NCBI GenBank assembly: GCA_902793335.1
Contig: CADBCZ010000026.1
Coordinates: 1 to 40,589, forward strand
Length of the DNA: 40,589 nucleotides
Direction: 5' to 3'
DNA from: an uncultured Lachnospiraceae bacterium
GTDB taxonomy: Bacteria > Bacillota > Clostridia > Lachnospirales > Lachnospiraceae
How positions within the stretch are numbered: position 1 is the stretch's first letter; every line of letters begins with the position of its first letter. Positions 8,432 to 17,907 of the stretch are shown here, piece after piece. Under the pieces are notes generated by a model, which was given only the letters and a program-made list of their open reading frames with translations, searched no databases and was not told the DNA's origin. The translations under genes were made by a program, and so were the position numbers.

Positions 8432-8812
8432 TTATTCTCCGGCAAAATCCTTAACCTTATGCCATACACTTCTGACACCTGCCATGGTTTCCCTTACAGT
8501 TTCATTATCACGTTCAAGCTTCTCTATTTGTTCATAAGCCTCTGATACTGCCATATCAAAACCTGATTGCAGATTTTGCCCTCCATAAATATAACACGAA
8601 AAAGTCAAAACCGCCACAAGAAACAAAATTATCTTAAAGAAAAATAAGAAATCAGAACCGGATTTATTTTGGGTAACTTTATTATCATTATATTCATCTT
8701 CTTCATAATGACAGATATATCCATTTGAATGATATCGCAATCTTACATCATTCCTGTTTGCACTGTGTTGTTTTCTCAGATACTCTCTTATCTCATTATA
8801 TCTTTCATCCAA
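8432..8812 (-). CDS. Small single-pass membrane protein, unknown
   Basis: I do not recognise the family. With the start chosen here it is 126 aa: a charged N-terminal region (LDERYNEIREYLRKQ), one strong membrane segment (FLFFFKIILFLVAVLTFSCYIYG, split in mid-protein) and a C-terminal helix of heptad-like charged residues that may be a short coiled coil. The frame extends to an ATG at 8857, but nothing resembling a ribosome site precedes it. A TTG at 8810-8812 has GTGAGG 9 nt upstream, so the TTG start is preferred and the apparent hydrophobic N-terminus of the longer form is probably untranslated. The downstream radical SAM gene begins 31 nt later. Function unknown. Confidence 0.6.
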   Translation of the reverse strand: MDERYNEIREYLRKQHSANRNDVRLRYHSNGYICHYEEDEYNDNKVTQNKSGSDFLFFFKIILFLVAVLTFSCYIYGGQNLQSGFDMAVSEAYEQIEKLERDNETVRETMAGVRSVWHKVKDFAGE

Positions 8813-8908
8813 GCTGATAAACCTCACGAATACAACTATCATTACTATTATATTCATTAAAACATCATATAGAACAAAGAGTAGATTACGACTCTTTACG
8901 ATATTACA

Positions 8909-8937
8909 AAAGGGTATGACATCAAGCCATACCCTTT
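8909..8937 (-). terminator. Terminator of the InlB-repeat gene
   Basis: A 10-bp perfect stem (AAAGGGTATG / CATACCCTTT, 8-nt loop) lies 20 nt beyond the stop codon. The T tract on the minus strand is short (TTTTG), so termination may be partial. Confidence 0.6.
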
Positions 8938-8957
8938 ATATAAAATCATTAATAGCT

Positions 8958-11900
8958 TTATTCAACTATCACCTTGCAGGTTGTAAACTTACCATTTTGA
9001 GCAAATATATAAATCTTACATTCACCAGAACTTATCGCTTTAATTCTTCCCTTTTTGTCAACTGTAGCAATATCTGTATCAGTAGACTCGAAACAAATTG
9101 CTCTGTGAACCTGAATCTTTCTGGAAACATTTACCTCTTTGGCTTTTAACTTAAATGTTCCACCTGCAGCAAGATTAACAGTACTCTTATTAACCTTGAC
9201 TTTCTGAGCTATACCATATTTCTTGCTGAGTGTAGTTGCGTGTACGGTTTTTGAAATAGTGATTATCTCTCTTTTTCCGTCTACCATACGATAAGCAGCT
9301 ATATAATATTTATAATACTTGTTCTTCTTTAATTTCTTAGCTGTCCAGCTTGTCTTATTACGACCAACCTTAGTAATGTATTTATACTTGTATTTGTGAC
9401 CATGATTATTACACTGATTACCGTATATTAAGTATCCGTCTGCACCTTCAACCTTTTTCCATTTTAATTGAATTGAATTCTTGGTACATTTAACAACACC
9501 TGCAAGAAGATCCATAAACTTAGAACCTTTGATATCACCTTCTGTCTTACTTGTAGGAATCTCAAGCTTCTCCATCGGTTTCAATACAACCTTGGCATAT
9601 ATCTTGATATCACCGGACTGTGAAGGATTAATACTTGTAATCTTATTGGTAAATGCAGGATCGGTATACCATCCTTCAAAATCATAACCATCTTTGACAA
9701 CATCGGCAAGTTTTTCTACACCTGTTCCATAGTCATATGTATCGGGATTACCTGTAATCTTCTTGACATCCCCGTCAATAATATACTTAATCTCATATTT
9801 CTTAGGGATGTATTTTGCATATAAAGTTACATCACCGATATCTTCAGCATTTATGCCTGCAAACTTTTCGCCGTTAAATGATGGATCAGCGTACCATGCG
9901 TCAAATGTGTAATTGTCGCTTTGAGGAGTTACACCTTCAATCTTTGAAGTTGTAGTTGCATCAGCACCAACTCCTATCGCTGTACCATATGTATAGCTTT
10001 TAGGATTGGTTTCCGGATAAGTACCATCAAAATACTCACCCATCTTAGTTACATATGTAATAGAATAATCAACAAGTTTCCACTGTGCATATAAAGTATA
10101 GTCATCAGTTAGTTTGATTGTATCTTTATCTGTATAGCTATCACCCTGACCATCTGCCTGTGAATTCCAACCTGTAAACGCATAACCTTTCTTAACATAT
10201 TCATTTGCATTAAGTACAGTCTCGATATTGTAATCACATAACTGACCCGCCATAGCAAGTCCTTCTTTTCCGTCAAGTCCTGTTGCACCATTGCCGTCAA
10301 ATGTCACTTCATACTGTTTAACACTTTCATCAAACTGTGCAGTATATGTCGCATCACCTGTAACCTTAGCAATTGCAGGCATCCAGTTATTATTGAATTT
10401 GTAAGTATTTGAAACAGTTGCAGTCTTGGCAGGTGAGTCACCGTTAAATACAGGTGTTTCACCATATTCTATACTATCGGTCTTAATTGTGTTTCCATCT
10501 CCGTCTACCCAAGTGATAGTATATTTATTCTTAGTTGCTGTATAAACTGCCTTATAAGTCACATCAGAATCACTAACATCTGCAATCTCAGGAGTCCAGC
10601 CGGTAAATGTATATGTATATTCAGCCGTTTTCGCCTTTGTAGGATCATCAGGTTTAACAATATCTGCTGCCTTAGTACCGTAGTCATATGATGCTGCCTC
10701 TTTTAAAACAGTGGTTCCGTTTTCATCAACAAAAGTCATCTTATACTGATTGATAGTCCACTGTGCATATAATTTCTTATCACCGGAATCGGTTGTTGAA
10801 ATTGATGTAACCTTGTTACCACCTTCTGCTGCATCAAACCAGCCGTCAAATGTGTAACCTTTCTTAGTCGGAGCATTAATAGCTTCAGCAGCTATACCTG
10901 TTCCGTAAGTGTATCCTTCAGGATTAGCTGTTGCAAGTGTTCCTCCGTTTAATTCGTATGTAATCTTATAATCAACAGGAGTCCATTTTGCCGTAATGGT
11001 AAGTGATGTATCTTCCGATGCCCATTTACCATTTACAATCTTTCCATCAACATTATTCCAACTACCGTCTTTTCCAACATACTGAACTGTTCCGACATAA
11101 TATCCGTCAAAGGTATAACTATCTCTTGTAGGTACTGTGATCGTCGGCATTACACTATCATATGTAAGTCCTGAAGGATCTGCTGCACCACCTGTACCTC
11201 CATTATCTTCAAGAACTAACGTTGCAGTCTTTGGTGTATAATGAGCTTTAAGTGAAACATTTCCGGACTGAGTAGCGGAAATAGATTCAACCTTAGTCTC
11301 TTCCGAGCCATGAATACTATACCATCCGGTAAAATTATACCCTGTCTTTGTTGCATCTTTAAATGATGCTACACCTTCACCATATGTATATGATGCCGGA
11401 TTGTTTGCATCATTAGTGCCTCCGTTAAGATCATATGCAATTTCAAACGAATCAGCTTTCCATTTTGCAGTAAGATTAAGCGATGAATTTTCAGACTTCC
11501 ATTTTTTAGATTCTATCAACCCATTAATCTCATTACAATCTCCATCCGCTTTAACAAATTGAACATCATCCAAATAGTACCCGTCAAAAATATAATTTTC
11601 TTTAACCGGTAGAGTAATTTGTGGCATATAACCATCATAAGTCAAAGTATATTTTCTAGTTATATCTGCTGTTGGTGTTTTATCATCAACAAGTGTTAAT
11701 TCTGTAGTTTTAGGTGTAAATTTTGCATAGATATTGATTGTATTATCAGTTGTATTTAATAGAGAATCAATATTATCTATAGTTATCTCTGTAACAGGAT
11801 TTCCTGTATAATCGGAATTACTATACCATCCACCAAAAACATATCCAGTTTTAGTTAATTCATTTAAAGTTTCACTATCACCAAATGTATATGTAGCAGG

Positions 11901-12857
11901 ATTAGTTACTCCTGTCTTTAATTCACCACCATTCGCATTATAATTTATGTTATAACTATTTGGTATAAACTTAGCACGAATTAAAATATCACCGACATTT
12001 GCTCTTGTTAATCCTGTAATTTTTTGTTCACATTTTTCATCAATATACCAACCATCAAAAGCATAGTGTTTCTTTTGTGCATCACCGAACTTTCCACCAT
12101 TAATATCAAGGTTAGCCTCACCTTCTGTATATGTTGCAGGATTATTGTTTGAATCAACAAAAGATGCAGTATTACCATCTTTTCCAATTTCTTTATTATC
12201 AGTTGCGTCATAATATGTTATTTTGCTATTAGCACCCTTAAATAACGCATATAAAGTTATATCCGCATTTTCATCTTTAGAAATTTCTTTCACTATATCA
12301 CCGGTATAATCGGCATTTCTGAACCACCCAATAAAATTCTCTTCTGATTCAAGGTAAGTTGCCTTTTTTATTGTGATAGTACCAGTTCCGGAAATATACT
12401 TAACAGGATTATCTTCTGGATTTTTATAATCCCCACCCTCCGGTAAAACATAATAAATATAATAAGTACTCTTTGAAACCGGAGTCAACTCAATAGCTGC
12501 ACCACCGGAAACATTAACATCATTTACATACCAACATCTAAAATCATTATATGTAGCAAACCCAAGTTTACTGTCAGAATAATCCAATACAGTATGCGTA
12601 TTTTTATTAACCTGTATTTCATTTGAGGCGGTACCATCGACGTTTATATATTTGACAGTCTTTTCTTCACCTCCAAAATCAAAAGTGTCTCCTGGAAACA
12701 CTACACTATTTAATAGTAGATTTCTATTAGATTCGCCTTCTGTCTCATATTTAACTGAAGCCTCCGCTCTTATACCGGGCACCAGACTCAAAACCATTAC
12801 AAATGCCATCAGCATGGCTATAAAACGTTTCTTCCTAACCCTCACATTCGTTTTCAT
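8958..12857 (-). CDS. Secreted InlB B-repeat (Listeria-Bacteroides repeat) surface protein
   Basis: This 1299-aa protein begins with a signal peptide (basic MKTNVRVRKKRF, hydrophobic core, AxA-like end near residue 33). About twelve InlB B/Flg_new-type repeats fill residues 130-1091, most with a YTFDGWY-like core and a final LYAxW strand. Two units (about 384-467 and 544-626) are a variant containing FDGYYxxxVQ and a longer insert. A fibronectin-III-like domain follows (about 1115-1210) and a BIG2-like domain closes the protein (about 1215-1299). No LPxTG, SLH or C-terminal membrane anchor is visible, so attachment is unclear. GGGAGG lies just before the ATG. The gene follows a glycosyltransferase and a membrane protein gene. 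Adhesion or surface-matrix function is inferred from the domain types. Confidence 0.88.
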   Translation of the reverse strand: MKTNVRVRKKRFIAMLMAFVMVLSLVPGIRAEASVKYETEGESNRNLLLNSVVFPGDTFDFGGEEKTVKYINVDGTASNEIQVNKNTHTVLDYSDSKLGFATYNDFRCWYVNDVNVSGGAAIELTPVSKSTYYIYYVLPEGGDYKNPEDNPVKYISGTGTITIKKATYLESEENFIGWFRNADYTGDIVKEISKDENADITLYALFKGANSKITYYDATDNKEIGKDGNTASFVDSNNNPATYTEGEANLDINGGKFGDAQKKHYAFDGWYIDEKCEQKITGLTRANVGDILIRAKFIPNSYNINYNANGGELKTGVTNPATYTFGDSETLNELTKTGYVFGGWYSNSDYTGNPVTEITIDNIDSLLNTTDNTINIYAKFTPKTTELTLVDDKTPTADITRKYTLTYDGYMPQITLPVKENYIFDGYYLDDVQFVKADGDCNEINGLIESKKWKSENSSLNLTAKWKADSFEIAYDLNGGTNDANNPASYTYGEGVASFKDATKTGYNFTGWYSIHGSEETKVESISATQSGNVSLKAHYTPKTATLVLEDNGGTGGAADPSGLTYDSVMPTITVPTRDSYTFDGYYVGTVQYVGKDGSWNNVDGKIVNGKWASEDTSLTITAKWTPVDYKITYELNGGTLATANPEGYTYGTGIAAEAINAPTKKGYTFDGWFDAAEGGNKVTSISTTDSGDKKLYAQWTINQYKMTFVDENGTTVLKEAASYDYGTKAADIVKPDDPTKAKTAEYTYTFTGWTPEIADVSDSDVTYKAVYTATKNKYTITWVDGDGNTIKTDSIEYGETPVFNGDSPAKTATVSNTYKFNNNWMPAIAKVTGDATYTAQFDESVKQYEVTFDGNGATGLDGKEGLAMAGQLCDYNIETVLNANEYVKKGYAFTGWNSQADGQGDSYTDKDTIKLTDDYTLYAQWKLVDYSITYVTKMGEYFDGTYPETNPKSYTYGTAIGVGADATTTSKIEGVTPQSDNYTFDAWYADPSFNGEKFAGINAEDIGDVTLYAKYIPKKYEIKYIIDGDVKKITGNPDTYDYGTGVEKLADVVKDGYDFEGWYTDPAFTNKITSINPSQSGDIKIYAKVVLKPMEKLEIPTSKTEGDIKGSKFMDLLAGVVKCTKNSIQLKWKKVEGADGYLIYGNQCNNHGHKYKYKYITKVGRNKTSWTAKKLKKNKYYKYYIAAYRMVDGKREIITISKTVHATTLSKKYGIAQKVKVNKSTVNLAAGGTFKLKAKEVNVSRKIQVHRAICFESTDTDIATVDKKGRIKAISSGECKIYIFAQNGKFTTCKVIVE

Positions 12858-12956
12858 CTCTTTAATCCTCCCTACTCCTATAAGCTAGTTATACAGTAAC
12901 ATTTTATTATCATATAATTATGCACCATTGTATTTTAAATAAAAGCATTTATGTTT

Positions 12957-13688
12957 TCATTTTGATTTCTTTGTTTGCTTTTCACAATCACCATTATGAA
13001 TAATGTACAATAGATGTCTCATTCCATCTCGTATAGTTTTTAGCTTTGATTTTCTTTCGTATACGCATTTACGCAATTTCACGGGTGTCTGTCCAATTGC
13101 AAGTTCATTCTTAGCAGCACACGCTATAATCTCAGTCGCAAATTCCATACCTTCGCACGAAAACTCAAGCTTCTTGGCAGCGATTCTAGTAATTCCTCTC
13201 AAACCACAATGGAAATCCCTTACATCTGTATTAAATCTCCGCCTTCCGCACATAGAAAGAAATCTTACTCCGTACTTGTGTGATAACGGCATAGCTCCCT
13301 TATCAATACCACCTGCAAATCTATCACCTATCATTACATCATATTTTCCGGAAGACAGCGACTCATAGAAATCTTCAAGTTTAGAAAAATCATATGTTGT
13401 ATCACAATCTCCGATGATAATAACTCTTCCACATGCGTAAGCAATTCCCTTGCGTATTGCATTTCCATACCCTATCTCTGACACATGAACTACTTCAGCA
13501 CCACTCTGCTTGGCGATATTACCCGAACCGTCGGTAGAGCCATTGTCTGCAACAACAACCTCCCCCTTAAGTCCGTTTTTTTCAATATATTTCAAAGCCT
13601 CTTCGACACATATCGCTACTGTGTTAACCTCATTTAAACATGGCATCACTATCGAGATATCAAGATTTTCTTCGGTGTAAAATTGCAT
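12957..13688 (-). CDS. Family 2 glycosyltransferase, DPM1-like
   Basis: This 243-aa GT-A fold enzyme probably transfers a sugar to a polyprenyl phosphate. Visible motifs are DISIVMPCLNE, VVADNGSTDGS and the metal-binding-type GDCDTTYDF; the protein ends after the catalytic domain with no C-terminal membrane segments. The frame opens at 13706, but GGGAGG lies within those extra codons, 10 nt before the ATG at 13688, so that start is chosen. It overlaps the end of the upstream membrane-protein gene by 29 nt, which indicates translational coupling. Together with the polytopic neighbour it suggests a lipid-linked sugar pathway at the membrane. Donor and acceptor cannot be told from sequence. Confidence 0.85.
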   Translation of the reverse strand: MQFYTEENLDISIVMPCLNEVNTVAICVEEALKYIEKNGLKGEVVVADNGSTDGSGNIAKQSGAEVVHVSEIGYGNAIRKGIAYACGRVIIIGDCDTTYDFSKLEDFYESLSSGKYDVMIGDRFAGGIDKGAMPLSHKYGVRFLSMCGRRRFNTDVRDFHCGLRGITRIAAKKLEFSCEGMEFATEIIACAAKNELAIGQTPVKLRKCVYERKSKLKTIRDGMRHLLYIIHNGDCEKQTKKSK

Positions 13689-14958
13689 TACCAATATACC
13701 TCCCATCTATTATCTCAGCCGCAATAAAGCATAGAGCCATAATTGTCGGCAACAAAGCCCTGTAAGTGAAAAAACAATGCAGATATGCATGATTATGCAG
13801 AATCATATAACGCACAATCGGAACCAGTGCTATAAGCAAATATATTATAATGCTATGCGATGAAATGTTACTTCCATGGTAAACATAGCATACATATAAA
13901 TATCCCAGAATAAGAACTATAGCGCAGATAAAACCAATCGTTCCATAACCTAACGGAAACAGACAGCTTATGTTTCTACCTACAGCCTGTATCATATATT
14001 GCACAATATTCATATTGTTTATTTCACCATTAAGTCTTTCCTCAATATGACCTGATATTAACGGTATAACATTTTCTCCTGTCACTACTGCTGTTATAAC
14101 CCATTTCATTATCCAATTTCCTATATAACCAATTGCCCATGAAACGGATAATGCAAATATCCATTTATAATCGGCTTTCTTATCATAACCGGATGATTTT
14201 TTAGAAATATTTTTGAAACTTGTACTGATAACAATAAGAAGCGGGACAAGTAATGTGATAGTTTCTGTTGTCAGAAAATCAAGATAATTCGTTATCATTC
14301 CCGCGAGCAGGAACTCAATCATCAATAAAAAATCATTTTCATGTAAATGAACAACTATAATCGTTGTTATCATCATGACAATAAACGTCCACGTATACTC
14401 TAAAGACAATGGAACATACCAGACACCAACACATATAAGACCAGTCGCTAACGATACAGTTTCAATCTTCATATCATTTCTAATCAGGCTGACAAACAAG
14501 ATTACAGTCAATATTATTAACAATATCGCATTAATAATGTAAATCTGCTTCAAATCAAACATCAGATGCATAGCTCTAACAAAGATTATCGAACCATGCC
14601 AATAACGCATATATTGCGTATTAGCCTCCTTGCCATTATAGACAGTATCATGCAGGTTATCATTTTCATTCTGATAGTCAGTATAATAATATGAATCCAG
14701 CAATATCGATTCTATGTCCTTATCCAGATTCCATGCAATATTAAGCAATATGGAATCCGCATATCTGTCAATCTTACTGGCATTGATTCCTTCATTTAAT
14801 TCAAAAAAAACCTGCCTTTCACATAGAAAATCTGCAGATTCTTTATAATTATTAACTATAGTTGAATTAGATATTAACGCTGAAGAAAAAAGCAGCAATA
14901 TCTGTATTGCCAATGATACGACAAATATTGACACAATAATTAAAATTCTCTTAATCAT
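13660..14958 (-). CDS. Polytopic membrane protein, possible GT-C-type glycosyltransferase
   Basis: This 432-aa protein has an N-terminal membrane segment (about residues 3-28), a large external loop of roughly 100 residues rich in Asp, Asn and Tyr, and then about nine to ten further hydrophobic segments to the C-terminus. The topology of one membrane segment, a big outer loop and many helices resembles membrane-embedded GT-C glycosyltransferases, but no catalytic motif is certain. Its stop overlaps the DPM1-like glycosyltransferase gene, which would supply polyprenyl-phosphate sugars to such an enzyme; this is the main reason for the guess. It begins 2 nt after the GGDEF gene ends. No family is recognised. 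Confidence 0.6.
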   Translation of the reverse strand: MIKRILIIVSIFVVSLAIQILLLFSSALISNSTIVNNYKESADFLCERQVFFELNEGINASKIDRYADSILLNIAWNLDKDIESILLDSYYYTDYQNENDNLHDTVYNGKEANTQYMRYWHGSIIFVRAMHLMFDLKQIYIINAILLIILTVILFVSLIRNDMKIETVSLATGLICVGVWYVPLSLEYTWTFIVMMITTIIVVHLHENDFLLMIEFLLAGMITNYLDFLTTETITLLVPLLIVISTSFKNISKKSSGYDKKADYKWIFALSVSWAIGYIGNWIMKWVITAVVTGENVIPLISGHIEERLNGEINNMNIVQYMIQAVGRNISCLFPLGYGTIGFICAIVLILGYLYVCYVYHGSNISSHSIIIYLLIALVPIVRYMILHNHAYLHCFFTYRALLPTIMALCFIAAEIIDGRYIGNAILHRRKS

Positions 14959-14960
14959 TT

Positions 14961-16107
14961 TTAATTACTCTCTCCATGCATCCTACGTTTGCATTCATAC
15001 ATATCCATATCAGCGCGGTTAAACACATCCGTCACGCTATTATCCCTACACTTATCATATATGGCCATTCCTATTGCAGCAGTAACTCTTTCCCACGGTT
15101 TAACTTTCATGTCATTCTCAAAATTCACCATTGAGCGCCTAAATCTATCAAGTAGTTTTCCGACATTATCCAGACCTTTTCCTTCAAGTAATACCACAAA
15201 TTCATCTCCACCAATTCTAAATACCGGAAAATTTTTGAATATAAAGCATATATGCCTGCAAAGCTTAACAATTGCGACATTTCCAAGTTCATGTCCATAT
15301 GTATCATTTATAATCTTGAGATTATTAAGGTCAATCATCACGATACCAAAATTGGCTTTATTATCATCAATCTCTTTATTTAATCTTTCAACTTCAACTG
15401 TATAGCAATTCTTATTACGCACACCGGTAAGTTCATCGATATGAGCGCTTTCCTCTAATTTCATACAAAGCATTTCACGTTCAGTAACATCATTGATAAG
15501 CGCAATTATACCTATAACTTTACCTTTTTCATCACGTACCGGTTCTTTAATTATCTGAAGATACTCTCTGATATCATCTTCATTAACCTCAATTATGTAA
15601 TTTTTACCAACTCCGGTACTGATTATTTCCCGATCACTTTCCATTGCTTTAATAGCATTTTCTTTATCCTTACGAATCTCGAAATCAGTCTTGCCTCGGA
15701 TAGTCCAATCAGGATCGCCTCCATTATCTAAATGATGCCAGTAATGTGTAGCGAATATATATCTTCCCTTGTTATCCTTAAGATAAATGTTAGACGGAAG
15801 TTCTTTGAGCATCTTCTCAATTTCATAGAATGTCCTGGATTCTTTTAGCCGTATGGCATTTTCAATTCTCTTAAAAACTATTGTTTCAGAAAGAGGTGGC
15901 GCAATCACTTCCGACGCCCCTCTTTCTATACAACCGTTAACAATCTCCATATCCGAAACACTATCACAATATATTATCAAAGGAACAGAAGAAAAAATAA
16001 TAGTTTTATATCTTTTCCCCAATACACGCAAGATCTGAAAAATCTGTCCTGTCGTCGGAAACTAAAAGCACAGTTCTTCTCAAATCATTAGAGTTAATTA
16101 TTTCCAT
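14961..16107 (-). pseudogene. PAS-GGDEF diguanylate cyclase with a frameshifted degenerate receiver
   Basis: The intact downstream frame (14961-16031, TTG start) gives 356 aa: the end of a receiver-like domain (to about residue 62), a PAS domain (about 75-185) and a GGDEF domain (about 195-356) with the active-site motif RIGGDEF (274-278), so c-di-GMP synthesis is plausible. No RxxD inhibitory site precedes the motif. The natural start is in another frame: ATG at 16107 with GGGGTG upstream encodes MEIINSNDLRRTVLLVSDD, a typical receiver first strand, and stops after 34 codons. Removing one T from the minus-strand T run (plus-strand As 16038-16042) joins the two as DDRTDFQILRVLGKRY. The receiver also lacks the strand that holds the phospho-acceptor Asp. 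Either the gene is mutated, the base call is wrong, or translation restarts at the TTG. Confidence 0.7.
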
Positions 16108-16126
16108 AGCATTCACCCCAATATTA

Positions 16127-17491
16127 TTAATTCTTAAAGCTATGAATAGGTGCCGGTATTCTTCCTCCTCTATTAATAAACGCATCACAACTGTATTCGT
16201 TAACCTTCATGATAGGAGCATATCCAAGAAGTCCACCAAAGTTAAGTGTCTCGCCGGCTTTCTTTCCAACAGCCGGAATGATTCTTACCGCTGTGGTTTT
16301 CTGGTTAACCATACCGATAGCCATCTCGTCAGCGATGATACCTGAAATAGTTGTAGCCTTAGTGTCTCCCGGAATTGCTATCATATCAAGTCCTACAGAA
16401 CATACACAGGTCATAGCCTCTAACTTCTCAAGTGTAAGAGCACCCTCAGTTGCAGCATCTATCATTCTCTGGTCTTCAGATACTGGAATAAATGCTCCCG
16501 AAAGTCCTCCGACATAAGAAGATGCCATAACACCACCTTTTTTTACCTGATCATTAAGAAGCGCAAGTGCAGCGGTTGTTCCCGGAGCACCAGCATATTC
16601 AAGTCCAATCTCCTCTAAAATCTCTCCAACCGAATCACCAACCGCAGGTGTAGGTGCGAGTGATAAATCTATAATTCCAAAAGGTACTCCAAGTCTCTTA
16701 GACGCTTCCTTTGCAACAAGCTGTCCCACTCTTGTAACCTTAAATGCAGTCTTTTTGATAGTCTCACAGAGAACTTCAAAATTCTCGCCTCTGACACTCT
16801 CTAATGCCCTCTTTACAACACCCGGTCCTGATACACCGACATTTATTATTCTGTCAGCCTCTGTAACACCATGGAAAGCACCAGCCATGAACGGATTATC
16901 ATCAGGTGCATTACAGAACACTACAAACTTAGCAGGTCCGATACAATCTCTGTCTGCTGTAAGTTCAGCACTCTCCTTAACAATCTCACCGATAAGCTTA
17001 ACAGCATCCATGTTGATACCTGTTTTGGTCGAGCCGACATTTACACTACTACAAACGAACTCTGTTTCATTAAGTGCCTGTGGTATTGACTTGATAAGCA
17101 TCTCATCATACGGTGTCATACCCTTAGCGACATTGGCAGAATAACCACCTATGAAATTAACTCCAACCTTCTTGGCAGCCTCGTCTAAAGTCTTGGCAAT
17201 CTCAACATAATCAGCTGACGACTTACAGCAAGAGCTTCCAACCATGGCAATCGGTGTAAGTGAAATTCTCTTATTAACAATCGGAATTCCGTACTCCATC
17301 TCAAGTTCTTTTCCAACCTTAACAAGATCCTTAGCAGAAGTTGTTATCTTCTCATAAACCTTATCACATGTTGTCTTTAAATCGTCTGAAATACAATCAA
17401 GCAATGATATACCCATAGTAATTGTACGAACATCAAGATTCTCTTCACGTATCATGGCATTGGTTTCCATGACTTCATTTATATTGATCAT
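16127..17491 (-). CDS. PFL family protein (UPF0210/DUF711)
   Basis: This 454-aa protein belongs to the UPF0210 (DUF711) family, a glycyl-radical-enzyme-like fold of unknown activity that is nearly always encoded beside a short ACT-domain protein, as here. Recognisable blocks include [51 protein letters not shown] (split across the N half) and [16 protein letters not shown]. Its length is normal for the family and no break is seen. GGAGG precedes the ATG with correct spacing. It begins 38 nt after the ACT gene and is followed 19 nt later by the original start of the GGDEF gene, so the three form one transcript. Confidence 0.95.
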   Translation of the reverse strand: MININEVMETNAMIREENLDVRTITMGISLLDCISDDLKTTCDKVYEKITTSAKDLVKVGKELEMEYGIPIVNKRISLTPIAMVGSSCCKSSADYVEIAKTLDEAAKKVGVNFIGGYSANVAKGMTPYDEMLIKSIPQALNETEFVCSSVNVGSTKTGINMDAVKLIGEIVKESAELTADRDCIGPAKFVVFCNAPDDNPFMAGAFHGVTEADRIINVGVSGPGVVKRALESVRGENFEVLCETIKKTAFKVTRVGQLVAKEASKRLGVPFGIIDLSLAPTPAVGDSVGEILEEIGLEYAGAPGTTAALALLNDQVKKGGVMASSYVGGLSGAFIPVSEDQRMIDAATEGALTLEKLEAMTCVCSVGLDMIAIPGDTKATTISGIIADEMAIGMVNQKTTAVRIIPAVGKKAGETLNFGGLLGYAPIMKVNEYSCDAFINRGGRIPAPIHSFKN

Positions 17492-17529
17492 TGTTATCCT
17501 CCATTTAACCGTATCTTATTCTTTGCTTA

Positions 17530-17802
17530 TTATAATCTGTGCATCATGTCAAAGATTTCTTCCTGCTGAAGAGTTATAGTAACACCGATTTCATCACCAA
17601 TCTGCTTAAGTTCATTGGCAATTGTAGCAAAGTCTTTCTCAGACTCCTCGATATTAACGATCATGATCATGTTAAACCAGTCAGATACGATAGTCTGGGC
17701 GATATCCAGAATATTAATCTGATTGCCTGCAAGATACTTGCACACATTGTAAATGATTCCTACTTTGTCCTTACCTACTACTGAAATTACTGTTTTCTTC
17801 AT
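17530..17802 (-). CDS. ACT domain protein (UPF0237)
   Basis: This 90-aa protein is a stand-alone ACT domain (KKTVISVVGKDKVGIIYNVC at the N-terminus, then the beta-alpha-beta repeat) of the UPF0237 family. Such domains usually bind amino acids or related small ligands and dimerise. It is the first gene of the operon and is paired with the PFL protein, as in most Firmicutes, so it probably acts as that protein's ligand-sensing partner. The ATG is preceded by AAGGAG. The ligand is unknown. Confidence 0.95.
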   Translation of the reverse strand: MKKTVISVVGKDKVGIIYNVCKYLAGNQINILDIAQTIVSDWFNMIMIVNIEESEKDFATIANELKQIGDEIGVTITLQQEEIFDMMHRL

Positions 17803-17873
17803 GTCTGTTATCTCCTTAATTGTATTGCATATATATCATTTAGATAAATATTTAACGATTTTATTGTTTGGTT

Positions 17874-17902
17874 ATTATACATCAATTCAATCAATTTTCC
17901 AA
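17874..17902 (-). promoter_or_regulatory. Sigma-A promoter of the ACT-PFL-GGDEF operon
   Basis: On the minus strand, TTGGAA (17897-17902) and TATAAT (17874-17879) are 17 nt apart. The promoter begins 5 nt beyond the stop codon of the upstream metallo-hydrolase gene and about 70 nt before the ACT gene. No terminator separates it from the upstream gene, so read-through may add to expression. Confidence 0.75.
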
Positions 17903-17907
17903 GAGTT

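Noticed and set aside
8813-8857. N-terminal membrane segment of the 126-aa protein (MNIIVMIVVFV extension)
   Set aside because: No ribosome site precedes the ATG at 8857, while a TTG at 8812 has one; the hydrophobic stretch is probably untranslated leader.
8958-12857. CRISPR-like or tandem DNA repeats in the InlB-repeat gene
   Set aside because: The periodicity is protein-level and diverged; there are no identical repeats with unique spacers.
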